A stretch of 24,191 nucleotides of DNA from Pseudomonadota bacterium (GTDB taxonomy: Bacteria; Pseudomonadota; Gammaproteobacteria; Burkholderiales; Burkholderiaceae_B): contig JAEZBO010000274.1 in the NCBI GenBank assembly GCA_023427085.1, positions 1 to 24,191 of the forward strand, written 5' to 3'. The notes below the pieces were generated by a model. The model had not been told where the DNA came from. It made no database searches and saw only the letters and a list, made by a program, of their open reading frames with translations. The position numbers were made by a program, and so were the translations under genes. Positions 1-7,267 of this stretch are shown here, piece after piece. Each line of letters starts with the position of its first letter. The first letter of the stretch is position 1.

Positions 1-2
1 AG

Positions 3-2450
3 GTGACCGCCGCCGTGCTGCGCGAAGGACGGGTCGAGCGGGTGCCGAGCACCCAGCTCGTCCGGGGCGACGTGCTGGTGCTGGGCGAGGGCGATGCCGT
101 CGGCGCGGACGCGCGCCTGTTCGACGCGGCGACGCTGCGCGTCCAGGAGGCCTCGCTCACCGGCGAGAGCGAGGCGGTGCTGAAGCAACTCGACGCGCTT
201 GGCGCCGAGGTGGCGCTCGGCGACCGGGTCAACATGGTCTTCAAGGGCACGGCGGTCGCCCAGGGCTCCGGCCGGGCGCTGGTGACCGCCACCGGCATGG
301 CGACCGAGATGGGGGCCATCGCCGACATGCTCGAGCACACGCCGGAGGACGACACGCCGCTGCAGCGGGAAGTCGGGCGCGTCGGGCGCATGCTGGGCAT
401 CGCGGTGGTTGTCATCGCGGTCGTGGTGGTGGCGACGGTCCTGCTGCTGTCCGACATTCGCGGTGCCGGCGACGTGGTCACCGTCCTGCTGCTCGGCGTC
501 TCGCTCGCGGTTGCTGCGGTGCCGGAAGGGCTGCCTGCGATACTGTCGCTCGTGCTTGCGATGGGCGTGCAGCGCATGGCTCGGCGCAACGCCATCGTGA
601 AGAAGCTGTCGTCGGTGGAGACGCTCGGCTCGGCATCGGTGATCTGCTCCGACAAGACCGGCACCCTGACCCGCTCCGAGATGACCATCGAGCGTGTCGT
701 TACCGCCTCGGGCGATGCCCGCGTGACCGGCGTCGGTTACGTGCCGGAGGGCAGCGTGCAGCACCAGGGACAGCCGCTCGCCGAGGGGCCGCTGCTGGCA
801 GAGAGCATCGTCGTGCTCTCCGGTGGCAGCCTGGCGGGCGATGCCGAGCTGCGCCAGTCGCCCGGCGGCCACTGGGAGGTCATGGGCGATCCCACCGAGG
901 CGGCCTTCCTGGTGGCCGAGCGCAAGCTCGGCGTGTCCGAGCGCCGCCAGCGCCGCTTCGAGCGCGTGCGGGTCATCCCGTTCACCTCCGAGCGCAAGAT
1001 GATGTCGGCCGTGGAGATCGACCACGAGCACGGCGACGCGCCGGTACTGATCAGCAAGGGTGCGCCGGACGTGCTGCTGCGCCGCTGCAGCCGCTACCGC
1101 AAGGGCATGGACGTGCTCCCGCTGGACGACTCGGTCCGCCACCGCATCCTCGCCGATGTCGACACGCTGACCGATGCGGCGCTGCGCACCCTCGCGGTCG
1201 CCTACCGGCCGCTCGCGGGCGATGCCGCCGAGGATCCGGCCGAGGAGGACCTGATCTTCGTCGGCACGGTCGGCATCATCGATCCCCCGCGCGAGGAGGC
1301 GGCCCTCGCCATCGCGGAGGCGCACCGCGCGGGTATCCGGGTGGTGATGATCACCGGCGACCATCCTCGCACCGCGGCGCGGATCGCGGCCGACCTCGGC
1401 ATCGTGGCCGCAGGCGAGGCGGCGCTGACCGGCGCCGAGCTCGACGAGCTCGACGATGCCGCCTTCAGCGACGCGGTGGCGCGCACGTCGGTGTTCGCGC
1501 GGGTCGCGCCGGTGCACAAGCTGCGGAGCGTCGATGCCCTCCAGGCCCACGGGCACATCGTCGCGATGACCGGCGACGGGGTCAACGATGCCCCGGCGCT
1601 CAAGTCCGCGGACATCGGCATCGCCATGGGGGTCACCGGCACCGAGGTCACGAAGGAAGCGGCGAAGATGATCCTCGCCGACGACAACTTCGCCACCATC
1701 TTCGACGCGGTGCGCGAGGGTCGCGGCATCTTCTCCAACATCCGCAAGTTCCTGCGCTACCTGCTCTCCTCGAACATGGGCGAGGTGCTCACCGTCTTCT
1801 TCGGGGTGGTGCTGGCGGGCGTCATCGGGCTCGGCGCGACCGACGGCGGACTGGTGCTCCCGCTGCTGGCGACCCAGATCCTGTGGATCAACCTGGTCAC
1901 CGATTCCGGCCCGGCGCTCGCGATGGGCATCGATCCGCAGACGGACGACCTGATGGCACGCCAGCCTCGTCGCCTGACCGATCGGGTGATCGACGGCCGC
2001 ATGTGGTCCGACGTGCTGCAGATCGGCGTGGTGATGGCGGCGGCGACCCTCCTCACCATCGACCTCTACCTGCCCGGCGGCCTGCTGGAGGGATCGCAAA
2101 GCATCGAGCAGGCGCGTACCGCCGGCTTCACCGTCCTGGTCTTCGCGCAACTCTTCAACGCGTTCAACGCGCGGTCGTCCGCCACGTCCGCGTTCAGGCA
2201 CCTGTTCTCCAACCACTGGCTGTGGGTCGCGGTGGTCGTCGCCGCGCTGCTGCAGGTCGCGGTGGTGCACATCGAGCTGCTCAACACGGCCTTCGGCACC
2301 GTGCCGCTCGAGCCCTTCCAGTGGGCCGTCTGCGTCGCGATGGCGAGCGTGGTGCTCTGGTACGAGGAGTTGGCCAAGCTGGTGCGGCGCCTGCGCCCGG
2401 CCGCGCCTGCTAGCATCGGTCGGGGAGCGACAGGAGGAGCGCAGCGATGA
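3..2450 (+). CDS. P-type Ca2+-ATPase-like cation pump, 5' end missing
   Basis: ATP-driven inner-membrane cation pump of the P2A (SERCA/PMCA-like) type. The window opens inside the gene, so the cytoplasmic N-terminus and M1-M2 (roughly 90-100 residues) are missing and 815 residues are visible. Landmarks in order: the TGES loop of the A domain at residues 53-56; PEGLP in M4 at 174-178; the phosphorylated Asp of DKTGT at 217; a KGAPD nucleotide-binding motif; TGDGVND in the P domain; then the C-terminal membrane helices. M5 reads SSNMGE and M6 reads NLVTD. These match the Asn, Glu, Thr and Asp that bind Ca2+ in SERCA, so Ca2+ is the best guess; Mn2+ or another divalent ion is possible. The stop overlaps the next start (ATGA), which implies translational coupling to a metabolic gene. 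Family is certain, ion is inferred. Confidence 0.93.
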   Translation: MTAAVLREGRVERVPSTQLVRGDVLVLGEGDAVGADARLFDAATLRVQEASLTGESEAVLKQLDALGAEVALGDRVNMVFKGTAVAQGSGRALVTATGMATEMGAIADMLEHTPEDDTPLQREVGRVGRMLGIAVVVIAVVVVATVLLLSDIRGAGDVVTVLLLGVSLAVAAVPEGLPAILSLVLAMGVQRMARRNAIVKKLSSVETLGSASVICSDKTGTLTRSEMTIERVVTASGDARVTGVGYVPEGSVQHQGQPLAEGPLLAESIVVLSGGSLAGDAELRQSPGGHWEVMGDPTEAAFLVAERKLGVSERRQRRFERVRVIPFTSERKMMSAVEIDHEHGDAPVLISKGAPDVLLRRCSRYRKGMDVLPLDDSVRHRILADVDTLTDAALRTLAVAYRPLAGDAAEDPAEEDLIFVGTVGIIDPPREEAALAIAEAHRAGIRVVMITGDHPRTAARIAADLGIVAAGEAALTGAELDELDDAAFSDAVARTSVFARVAPVHKLRSVDALQAHGHIVAMTGDGVNDAPALKSADIGIAMGVTGTEVTKEAAKMILADDNFATIFDAVREGRGIFSNIRKFLRYLLSSNMGEVLTVFFGVVLAGVIGLGATDGGLVLPLLATQILWINLVTDSGPALAMGIDPQTDDLMARQPRRLTDRVIDGRMWSDVLQIGVVMAAATLLTIDLYLPGGLLEGSQSIEQARTAGFTVLVFAQLFNAFNARSSATSAFRHLFSNHWLWVAVVVAALLQVAVVHIELLNTAFGTVPLEPFQWAVCVAMASVVLWYEELAKLVRRLRPAAPASIGRGATGGAQR

Positions 2451-3316
2451 GATTGGCGACATTCGAACGAGACGGACAGCGCGGCGTCGGCATCGTCTCG
2501 ACCGACGGCAGGACCGTGCAGCCGCTCGGCCTGGATTCCGCGCAAGCCGCACTGGGCGTGCTGGCGCTGGTCGACGCCGCGGTCGCCGGCCGGCCGCTGC
2601 CGGCGCCCGGCGGCGCGCCGGTGGACATCGGTTCGGTGCGGCTGCAGGCCCCGATCCCGCGTCCTCGCCGCAACCTGTTCTGCGTCGGGCGCAATTACCA
2701 CGAGCACGCGAAGGAGCTGTCCGGGTCGGTTTTCAAGGACAACAATCCGAACCCGGTCGCCTGGCCGATCGTGTTCACCAAGGTGCCCGAGTGCGTCGTC
2801 GGCCCGGGCCAGGCGGTGCGGCTGCCGCGGGCGATCTCCTCGCAGATCGACTACGAGGCGGAGCTCGCGGTGGTGATAGGCACGGGCGGGCGCAACATCG
2901 CCCGCGCCGACGCGATGAAGCATGTCTACGGCTACGTGGCGGTGAACGACGTGACCGCGCGCGATGTCCAGATGCGGCACCAGCAGTGGGACCTCGGCAA
3001 GTCCTTCGACACCTTCTGCCCCATGGGTCCGTGGATCGTGACCGCCGACGAGCTCGACGGCCAGGACACGCGAGTGCGTTGCTGGGTCAACGGCGAGTTG
3101 CGCCAGGACGGGAAGACGACGGACCTGATCTTCGACATCCCGACGCTGATCGAGACCTGCTCGCGCGGCATCACGCTGTACCCGGGCGACGTCATCGCCA
3201 CCGGCACGCCGGCCGGCGTGGGCATGGGCCTGAACCCGCCCACCTACCTGAAGGCCGGTGACGTGGTGCGCATCGAGATCGATGGCCTGGGCAGCATCGA
3301 GAACCGCTTCGTGTAA
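2447..3316 (+). CDS. Fumarylacetoacetate hydrolase (FAH) family enzyme
   Basis: Cytosolic metal-dependent hydrolase or decarboxylase of the FAH/HpcE superfamily, 289 residues. Members cleave C-C bonds or hydrate and decarboxylate oxo-acids in catabolism of aromatic and other organic acids. Visible marks: the RNY start of the FAH fold near 82-84, the metal-binding acidic set DYEAE (Glu137, Glu139) and Asp168 in VND, GKSFDTF at 184-190, and TGTPAGVG from 252. The first ~70 residues form the short N-terminal domain common to the single-FAH-domain type. The ATG overlaps the ATPase stop, and the sequence GGAGGAG just upstream is a good ribosome binding site. A Bug binding protein follows 56 bases on, a common pairing in Burkholderiales that suggests an organic acid substrate. 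The exact reaction cannot be read from sequence. Confidence 0.9.
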   Translation: MRLATFERDGQRGVGIVSTDGRTVQPLGLDSAQAALGVLALVDAAVAGRPLPAPGGAPVDIGSVRLQAPIPRPRRNLFCVGRNYHEHAKELSGSVFKDNNPNPVAWPIVFTKVPECVVGPGQAVRLPRAISSQIDYEAELAVVIGTGGRNIARADAMKHVYGYVAVNDVTARDVQMRHQQWDLGKSFDTFCPMGPWIVTADELDGQDTRVRCWVNGELRQDGKTTDLIFDIPTLIETCSRGITLYPGDVIATGTPAGVGMGLNPPTYLKAGDVVRIEIDGLGSIENRFV

Positions 3317-3372
3317 GCCCGCCGGTGCAGGGCGCCGCGACGTACGGCGCCCGCCCGAACCTGGAGAGAGAC

Positions 3373-4386
3373 ATGATTCAAGCACCCATCCATGCCCCGC
3401 TGCGCGTGCGCGCCGCGGTGTCGCTGTCCGCGGCGATGGCCGCCGGGCTGCTCGCGCTGGGCGTCGGCGCGCCGGCGCTGGCGGCCGACTATCCCGAACG
3501 GCCGGTCACGATGATCGTGCCGTTCCCGCCGGCCGGCGTGGCCGACACGGTGGCGCGGCCGGTCGCCGAGGCGCTGGGCCGCCAGCTCGGCCAGCCGGTC
3601 GTGATCGAGAACAAGGCCGGCGCCGGCGGCGGCGTCGGCATCGGCCAGGCGGCACGCGCCAAGCCCGATGGCTACACCATCCTGCTGAGCCTGTCGTCGA
3701 TCTCGATCCTGCCCGAGGCCGATCGCATCCTCGAGCGCAAGCCGGCCTACCAGCTGTCGCAGTTCGTGCCGATCGCGCGGGTGACGGCCGACCCGACCGT
3801 GCTGGTGGTGCGTGCCGATTCGCCGTGGAACTCGGTGCAGGACCTGGTCGCGGCGGCCAAGCAGCAGCCCGGCAAGATCAACTACGGCAGCTCGGGCATC
3901 TACGGCACCATGCACGTGCCGATGGCCATGCTCGAGGACGCCGCCGGCGTGCAGATGACCCACGTGCCGTTCACCGGCGCCGGGCCGGCCGTGCAGGCGC
4001 TGATCGGCGGCCAGGTCGAGGTGCTGGCGACCGGCCCCTCGAGCGTGCTGCAGATGATCGCCGCCGGCCGCGTCAAGCCGCTGGCGCATTGGGGCGAAGC
4101 GCCGCTCGAGAGCCTGCCCAAGGTGCCCAGCCTGGCGTCGCAAGGGATCGATGCGAAGTTCGTGCAGTGGTCGGGCGTGTTCGCGCTGGCAGACACGCCC
4201 GCGCCGGTGGTGCAGCGCCTGCGCGAGGCGATGCGCGAGGTCGCGCAGGACCCCAAGGTGCGCGAACTGATCGCCGGCGCCGGCAGCCCGGTGCTGTACC
4301 AGGACGCGCCCGAATTCGATGCCTACTGGAAGCAGGATGCCAAGGCGATGGCACAGGCGGTGCAGAAGATCGGCAAGGTCGAGTGA
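3373..4386 (+). CDS. Bug-family (TctC-type) periplasmic binding protein
   Basis: Extracytoplasmic solute receptor of the Bug family, 337 residues, usually binding carboxylates or other small organic acids for tripartite tricarboxylate transporters. It has a long signal peptide with a hydrophobic stretch and ALA-A cleavage site near residue 36, followed by the family opening DYPERPVTMIVPFPPAG. Other family marks are VIENKAGAGGGVG, the PDGYT segment, and the PGKINYGSSG and HVPFTGAGPA loops. The ATG at 3373 follows GGAGAG at a normal distance and gives a proper signal peptide; an in-frame start at 3325 would add 16 non-signal residues. No tctA or tctB membrane genes are in the window, so this is an orphan receptor, as most Bug genes are. 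Ligand unknown; it may go with the upstream FAH gene. Confidence 0.92.
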   Translation: MIQAPIHAPLRVRAAVSLSAAMAAGLLALGVGAPALAADYPERPVTMIVPFPPAGVADTVARPVAEALGRQLGQPVVIENKAGAGGGVGIGQAARAKPDGYTILLSLSSISILPEADRILERKPAYQLSQFVPIARVTADPTVLVVRADSPWNSVQDLVAAAKQQPGKINYGSSGIYGTMHVPMAMLEDAAGVQMTHVPFTGAGPAVQALIGGQVEVLATGPSSVLQMIAAGRVKPLAHWGEAPLESLPKVPSLASQGIDAKFVQWSGVFALADTPAPVVQRLREAMREVAQDPKVRELIAGAGSPVLYQDAPEFDAYWKQDAKAMAQAVQKIGKVE

Positions 4387-4402
4387 GCGGGCGAGGGCCG
4401 GT

Positions 4403-4491
4403 TCGTTATGCATAAAAGAGAATAACGAGCGGCTCTCAAATAACCAATTGACATAAAAACATCGCTACTCCAAGATGGCCGGCATAACCAA
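4403..4491 (+). promoter_or_regulatory. AT-rich promoter/operator region upstream of sorA
   Basis: This stretch is clearly AT-richer than its surroundings. It holds a perfect 10-bp palindrome TTATGCATAA (4406-4415), an inverted repeat TCGTTAT / ATAACGA (4403-4409 and 4422-4428), and a direct repeat ATAACCAA (4440-4447 and 4484-4491). A perfect -35 hexamer TTGACA sits at 4448-4453; 17 bases on, the candidate -10 is CAAGAT (4471-4476), a weak match. The dyads lie upstream of the -35, where a LysR-type activator normally binds. Which regulator binds here is unknown; the LysR protein at 6292-7164 is the nearest candidate. Confidence 0.45.
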
Positions 4492-4594
4492 CGGCGGCGC
4501 GCCACCCGTGCGCCGACCGTTAGAAAGCCGCGTCGCATCAGGCCGGCAGGGTTTCGGAACAACGACGATTACCGACCCCATCGAGGAGACCTCA

Positions 4595-5845
4595 ATGCCC
4601 ACGATCCCTCCCGCGAGCGCGGCTCGCCGGCGCCTGCTCGCCGGTAGCGCCGGCGCGCTGGCCACGCTTGGCCTGGCCCGTGCCGGCCACGCCGGCGAGT
4701 CGCCGGCCGCCACGCCGGCCCCGGCTGCCAAGCCCGCCGCCGCCAGCACCGCCAAGCCGCTGCCGCCGTACGCCAACTGGAAGCAGCCCGATGCGATGAT
4801 CGTGCACAGCGCGAACACCATCGAGACGCGCCGCGAAGCCTTCGGCAGCGGCGTCGTCACGCCGTCGCGCCAACTGTACGTGCGCAACAACCTGCCGCCG
4901 CCCGACGCATCGATCCTCGACGATCGCGACGCGTGGACGATCGAGATCGCCGGCGTGGCCAAGCCGATGACCTTCACGGTGGGACAGCTCAAGACCATGG
5001 GCCTGCAGACGCTGGCGATGGTCTTGCAATGCTCGGGCAATGGCCGCGGCTATTTCCCCAACAAACCCAGCGGCACGCCCTGGCAGGTCGGCGCGGCCGG
5101 TTGTGTGGTCTGGAGCGGTGTGCCGGTACGTGTGCTGGTGGAGCATTGCGGCGGCATCGCGGCTGGCGCCACCTTCATGACCGGCACCGGCGGCGAGAAG
5201 CTGCCCGAGGGCCTGGACCCCAACACGGTGATGGTCGAGCGTTCGGTGCCCAAGGACGCGATGCAGGATGCGCTGCTGGCCTGGGAGCTCAACGGCGAAC
5301 CGATCTCGCTGGCGCACGGCGGCCCGCTGCGGCTGATCGTGCCGGGCTATACCGGCGTCAACAGCGTCAAGTACGTCAAGCGGTTGGCCTTCAGCGACAA
5401 GGAAAGCCCGGCCGCGATCCAGCAGACCGGCTACCGGCTGGCGCCGCCGGGACAGAAAGGCGATCCCAGCCAGCCGTCGGTGTGGGCCATGGGCGTCAAG
5501 TCGTGGATCAACTCGCCCAATGCCAGCACGGCCGCCCTCAAGGCCGGTCATGCGGTGGTGCAGGGCGTGGCCTTCGGCGGCGTGCAGGGCATCCGGCAGG
5601 TCGAGGTATCGATCGACGGCGGCAAGGCCTGGCACAAGGCCGAACTGATCGGCCCCGATCTGGGCCGTTACGCCTGGCGCCAGTTCGCGCTGGCGATCGA
5701 GCTGCCTGCCGGCGAGCACGTGCTGGCCAGCCGCGCCACCGACACCGAGGGGCGGGTCCAGGACGAAGAGCGGCCGCAGAACGCTGGCGGCTACATCAAC
5801 AACAGCTGGCGCGACCACGCGCTTACCGTCACGGTCGGCGCCTAA
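4595..5845 (+). CDS. sorA: SorA/SoxC-type molybdenum sulfite dehydrogenase
   Basis: Periplasmic sulfite:cytochrome c oxidoreductase catalytic subunit, oxidising sulfite to sulfate at a molybdopterin centre; 416 residues, close to SorA. The N-terminus has a Tat signal (RRR at 11-13, then a hydrophobic run ending GHA-G near 33), as expected for a cofactor-loaded export substrate. The sulfite-oxidase fold covers about 60-280: VRNN at 96-99, and the Mo-ligand Cys146 in LQCSGNGR. GCVVWSGVPV follows, and the C-terminal Mo-co dimerisation domain spans about 295-416. The ATG at 4595 follows GAGGAG and places the twin arginines correctly; a start at 4475 would bury the signal 40 residues in. The following gene encodes a small cytochrome c, giving the SorAB arrangement. 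No soxXYZAB genes are present, so free sulfite rather than a SoxY-bound intermediate is the more likely substrate. Confidence 0.88.
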   Translation: MPTIPPASAARRRLLAGSAGALATLGLARAGHAGESPAATPAPAAKPAAASTAKPLPPYANWKQPDAMIVHSANTIETRREAFGSGVVTPSRQLYVRNNLPPPDASILDDRDAWTIEIAGVAKPMTFTVGQLKTMGLQTLAMVLQCSGNGRGYFPNKPSGTPWQVGAAGCVVWSGVPVRVLVEHCGGIAAGATFMTGTGGEKLPEGLDPNTVMVERSVPKDAMQDALLAWELNGEPISLAHGGPLRLIVPGYTGVNSVKYVKRLAFSDKESPAAIQQTGYRLAPPGQKGDPSQPSVWAMGVKSWINSPNASTAALKAGHAVVQGVAFGGVQGIRQVEVSIDGGKAWHKAELIGPDLGRYAWRQFALAIELPAGEHVLASRATDTEGRVQDEERPQNAGGYINNSWRDHALTVTVGA

Positions 5846-5858
5846 GGAGCGAGCAGCG

Positions 5859-6197
5859 ATGCAGCAACGCAAGAAAAGCCTGGGCGCCGCGCTGGCGGTG
5901 GCCGGGCTGGGCGCCGGCCTATGCGCCGGCGCCTGGGCGGCCGAGCCCGACATGGATGCGGGCCGGCAATTGTTCGTCAACGCGGTGCCGGCCTGTGCGA
6001 TCTGCCATACGCTGGCCGACGCGCAGGCCAGCGGCGCGATCGGGCCGGTGCTCGACGAGATCAAGCCCGACGCCTCGCGCGTCGAGCAGGCGATCCGCAA
6101 TGGCATCGGCCAGATGCCGGCCTATGCCACGCTGTCCGACGACGAGATCGCGCTGCTGTCGGCGTATGTCGCCAAGGCCAGCGGCGGCGCCCCGTAG
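5859..6197 (+). CDS. sorB: SorB-like small monohaem cytochrome c
   Basis: Secreted monohaem cytochrome c of 112 residues, the presumed electron acceptor of the preceding sulfite dehydrogenase. A signal peptide covers residues 1-28 (cleavage after AWA). The haem site is CAICH at 46-50, and the distal ligand is probably Met86 in GQMPAY. The mature protein of about 84 residues is near the size known for SorB. The start lies 13 bases after the sorA stop with AAGGAGC as ribosome binding site, so the two genes are surely cotranscribed. Electrons would pass on to a soluble cytochrome c or terminal oxidase encoded elsewhere. The SorB name rests on size, haem motif and position; it could equally be annotated as a generic class I cytochrome c. 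Confidence 0.85.
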   Translation: MQQRKKSLGAALAVAGLGAGLCAGAWAAEPDMDAGRQLFVNAVPACAICHTLADAQASGAIGPVLDEIKPDASRVEQAIRNGIGQMPAYATLSDDEIALLSAYVAKASGGAP

Positions 6198-6260
6198 CCA
6201 CGGCGCGCGGGGTGCCGCGCCGCGATCTCCGATGGCGCGCGGCGTCGCCCCGTGGCACAC

Positions 6261-6280
6261 GGCGGGCCGCCCGGCCCGCC
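6261..6280. terminator. GC-rich hairpin between convergent sorB and lysR
   Basis: A perfect 8-bp stem (GGCGGGCC / GGCCCGCC) with a 4-base loop lies between the ends of sorB and the convergent LysR gene. There is no T-run on either side, so it is not a classical intrinsic terminator. It could still slow polymerase or protect both 3' ends. Confidence 0.4.
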
Positions 6281-6291
6281 CTGCGCGATGA

Positions 6292-7164
6292 TCAGGACGC
6301 GCTGCCCGGTTCGGTCAGCCCCAGCGTGCGCTTGAGCAGCTCATAGACCTGCCGCGTCAGCGGATCCATGCCATCGCGCCGGATCCACAAAAAATACGTC
6401 ACGTCCGGCAGCGGCGGCAGCCGGTCCTTCTCGCCCAACACCCGGAAGTCCGGTCCCAGCAGCTCGACGCTGCGCGCGGTCACGCCCAGGCCGGCGCGCA
6501 GCGCGGCCTTGATGCCGACCAGGTTGGGCGCGACGTAGTTGGTCTGCCACGGCACGCGCGACTGTTCGAGCGCGGCCAGCGCGATACGGCGAAAGATGCT
6601 CGGTTCGTCGGCCAGCACCAGCGGCACCGCCTCGTTGGGGTCGTGCACGTAGTCGGCCGCGCACAGCCACACCGTCGGCGAGCGGCGGATCACCATGCCT
6701 TCGAGCGTCTGGTCGAAGCGGCTCGACACGATCAGGTCGACCTCGCCGGCATGGATGGCATCCATCAGGAAGGGGCTGCGGTCGACGCGGATCTCGAGCT
6801 TGATGCGCGGCATCGAGCGCGCCACCTGCGTCAGCAGCGTCGGCAGGATCGAATCGGCCACGTCGTGCGGCGAGCCGAGCCGCACCGTGCCCTCGAGCTG
6901 CTTGCCGGTCATGGTGCGCACCGCCTCGTCGTTCAGCACCAGCATCTGCCGGGCATAGCGCACCAGCATCTCGCCGTGGCGCGACAGCACCTTGCCGCGT
7001 CCGCGCTTTTCGAACAGCGGCAGCGCGACGATGTCCTCGAGCCGCTGCATCTGCTGCGTCACGGCCGACTGGGTGCGATGCAGCGCGTCGGCGGCCCGCA
7101 CGAAGGTGCCGTGCTGCTCGATCGCGACCAGCGTGCGCAGCAGATCCAGATCCAGATTAACCAT
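6292..7164 (-). CDS. LysR-type transcriptional regulator
   Basis: DNA-binding regulator of 290 residues with the standard LysR layout. A winged helix-turn-helix fills residues 4-62 (AADALHRTQSAVTQQMQRLE is the recognition segment) and a linker follows. The effector-binding domain runs from about 90 to 285, where the SPHDVADSILP and DLIVSSRF segments are typical. It resembles the LrhA-like branch more than CysB; I see no CysB signature. It is transcribed away from the thiol dioxygenase gene, with 103 bases between the two starts that hold a near-perfect palindrome. That arrangement is classic for a LysR protein controlling its divergent neighbour and itself. The effector could be cysteine, a related thiol or a sulfur-starvation signal, but this is inference. 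AGGGA precedes the ATG. Confidence 0.93.
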   Translation of the reverse strand: MVNLDLDLLRTLVAIEQHGTFVRAADALHRTQSAVTQQMQRLEDIVALPLFEKRGRGKVLSRHGEMLVRYARQMLVLNDEAVRTMTGKQLEGTVRLGSPHDVADSILPTLLTQVARSMPRIKLEIRVDRSPFLMDAIHAGEVDLIVSSRFDQTLEGMVIRRSPTVWLCAADYVHDPNEAVPLVLADEPSIFRRIALAALEQSRVPWQTNYVAPNLVGIKAALRAGLGVTARSVELLGPDFRVLGEKDRLPPLPDVTYFLWIRRDGMDPLTRQVYELLKRTLGLTEPGSAS

Positions 7165-7176
7165 AAGAATCCCTAA

Positions 7177-7205
7177 TGTTTACGCGTGACACTTTAAATT
7201 GTCAT
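7177..7205 (-). promoter_or_regulatory. Candidate lysR promoter
   Basis: On the minus strand, ATGACA (complement of 7200-7205) lies 17 bases before TAAACA (complement of 7177-7182). This matches the -35 in five of six positions and the -10 in three. It overlaps the palindrome, so a bound LysR protein would repress its own gene, as most LysR proteins do. Confidence 0.35.
7187..7204. promoter_or_regulatory. 18-bp near-perfect palindrome, candidate LysR operator
   Basis: TGACACTTTAAATTGTCA reads the same on both strands except for one mismatched pair (positions 6 and 13). It lies 22 bases from the lysR start and 63 from the dioxygenase start, and overlaps the -35 elements proposed for both directions. 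The AT-rich core within very GC-rich DNA, and its place in a divergent LysR promoter, make it a strong operator candidate. Binding is not shown. Confidence 0.55.
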
Positions 7206-7227
7206 CGATGGGGTCGGGGCGTACAGT
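7199..7227 (+). promoter_or_regulatory. Candidate promoter of the thiol dioxygenase gene
   Basis: TTGTCA (7199-7204, five of six matches to the -35 consensus), then a 17-base spacer, then TACAGT (7222-7227, four of six matches to the -10). Transcription would start near 7234, giving a leader of about 34 bases with AGGGGAA as ribosome binding site. The -35 is the right arm of the 18-bp palindrome. Confidence 0.45.
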
Positions 7228-7267
7228 GCATCTCTACAAGCCAATCTACATATAGGGGAAAACCCAA

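Noticed and set aside
1..3372. Possible transferred segment, because CTC leucine codons seem commoner in the ATPase and FAH genes than downstream
   Set aside because: A rough hand count showed only a mild difference and some downstream genes use CTC as often; no mobile element or repeat marks a border.
2066..4413. Long open frames antisense to the FAH and Bug genes, and long off-frame plus-strand frames such as 3258-4415
   Set aside because: They are low-complexity Arg/Ala/His/Gly-rich shadows of real genes in GC-rich DNA, with no family resemblance.
4595..6197. Complete Sox thiosulfate-oxidation cluster
   Set aside because: Only a SoxC/SorA-like protein and a small cytochrome are present; no soxA, B, X, Y or Z and no two-haem SoxD. 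SorAB fits better.
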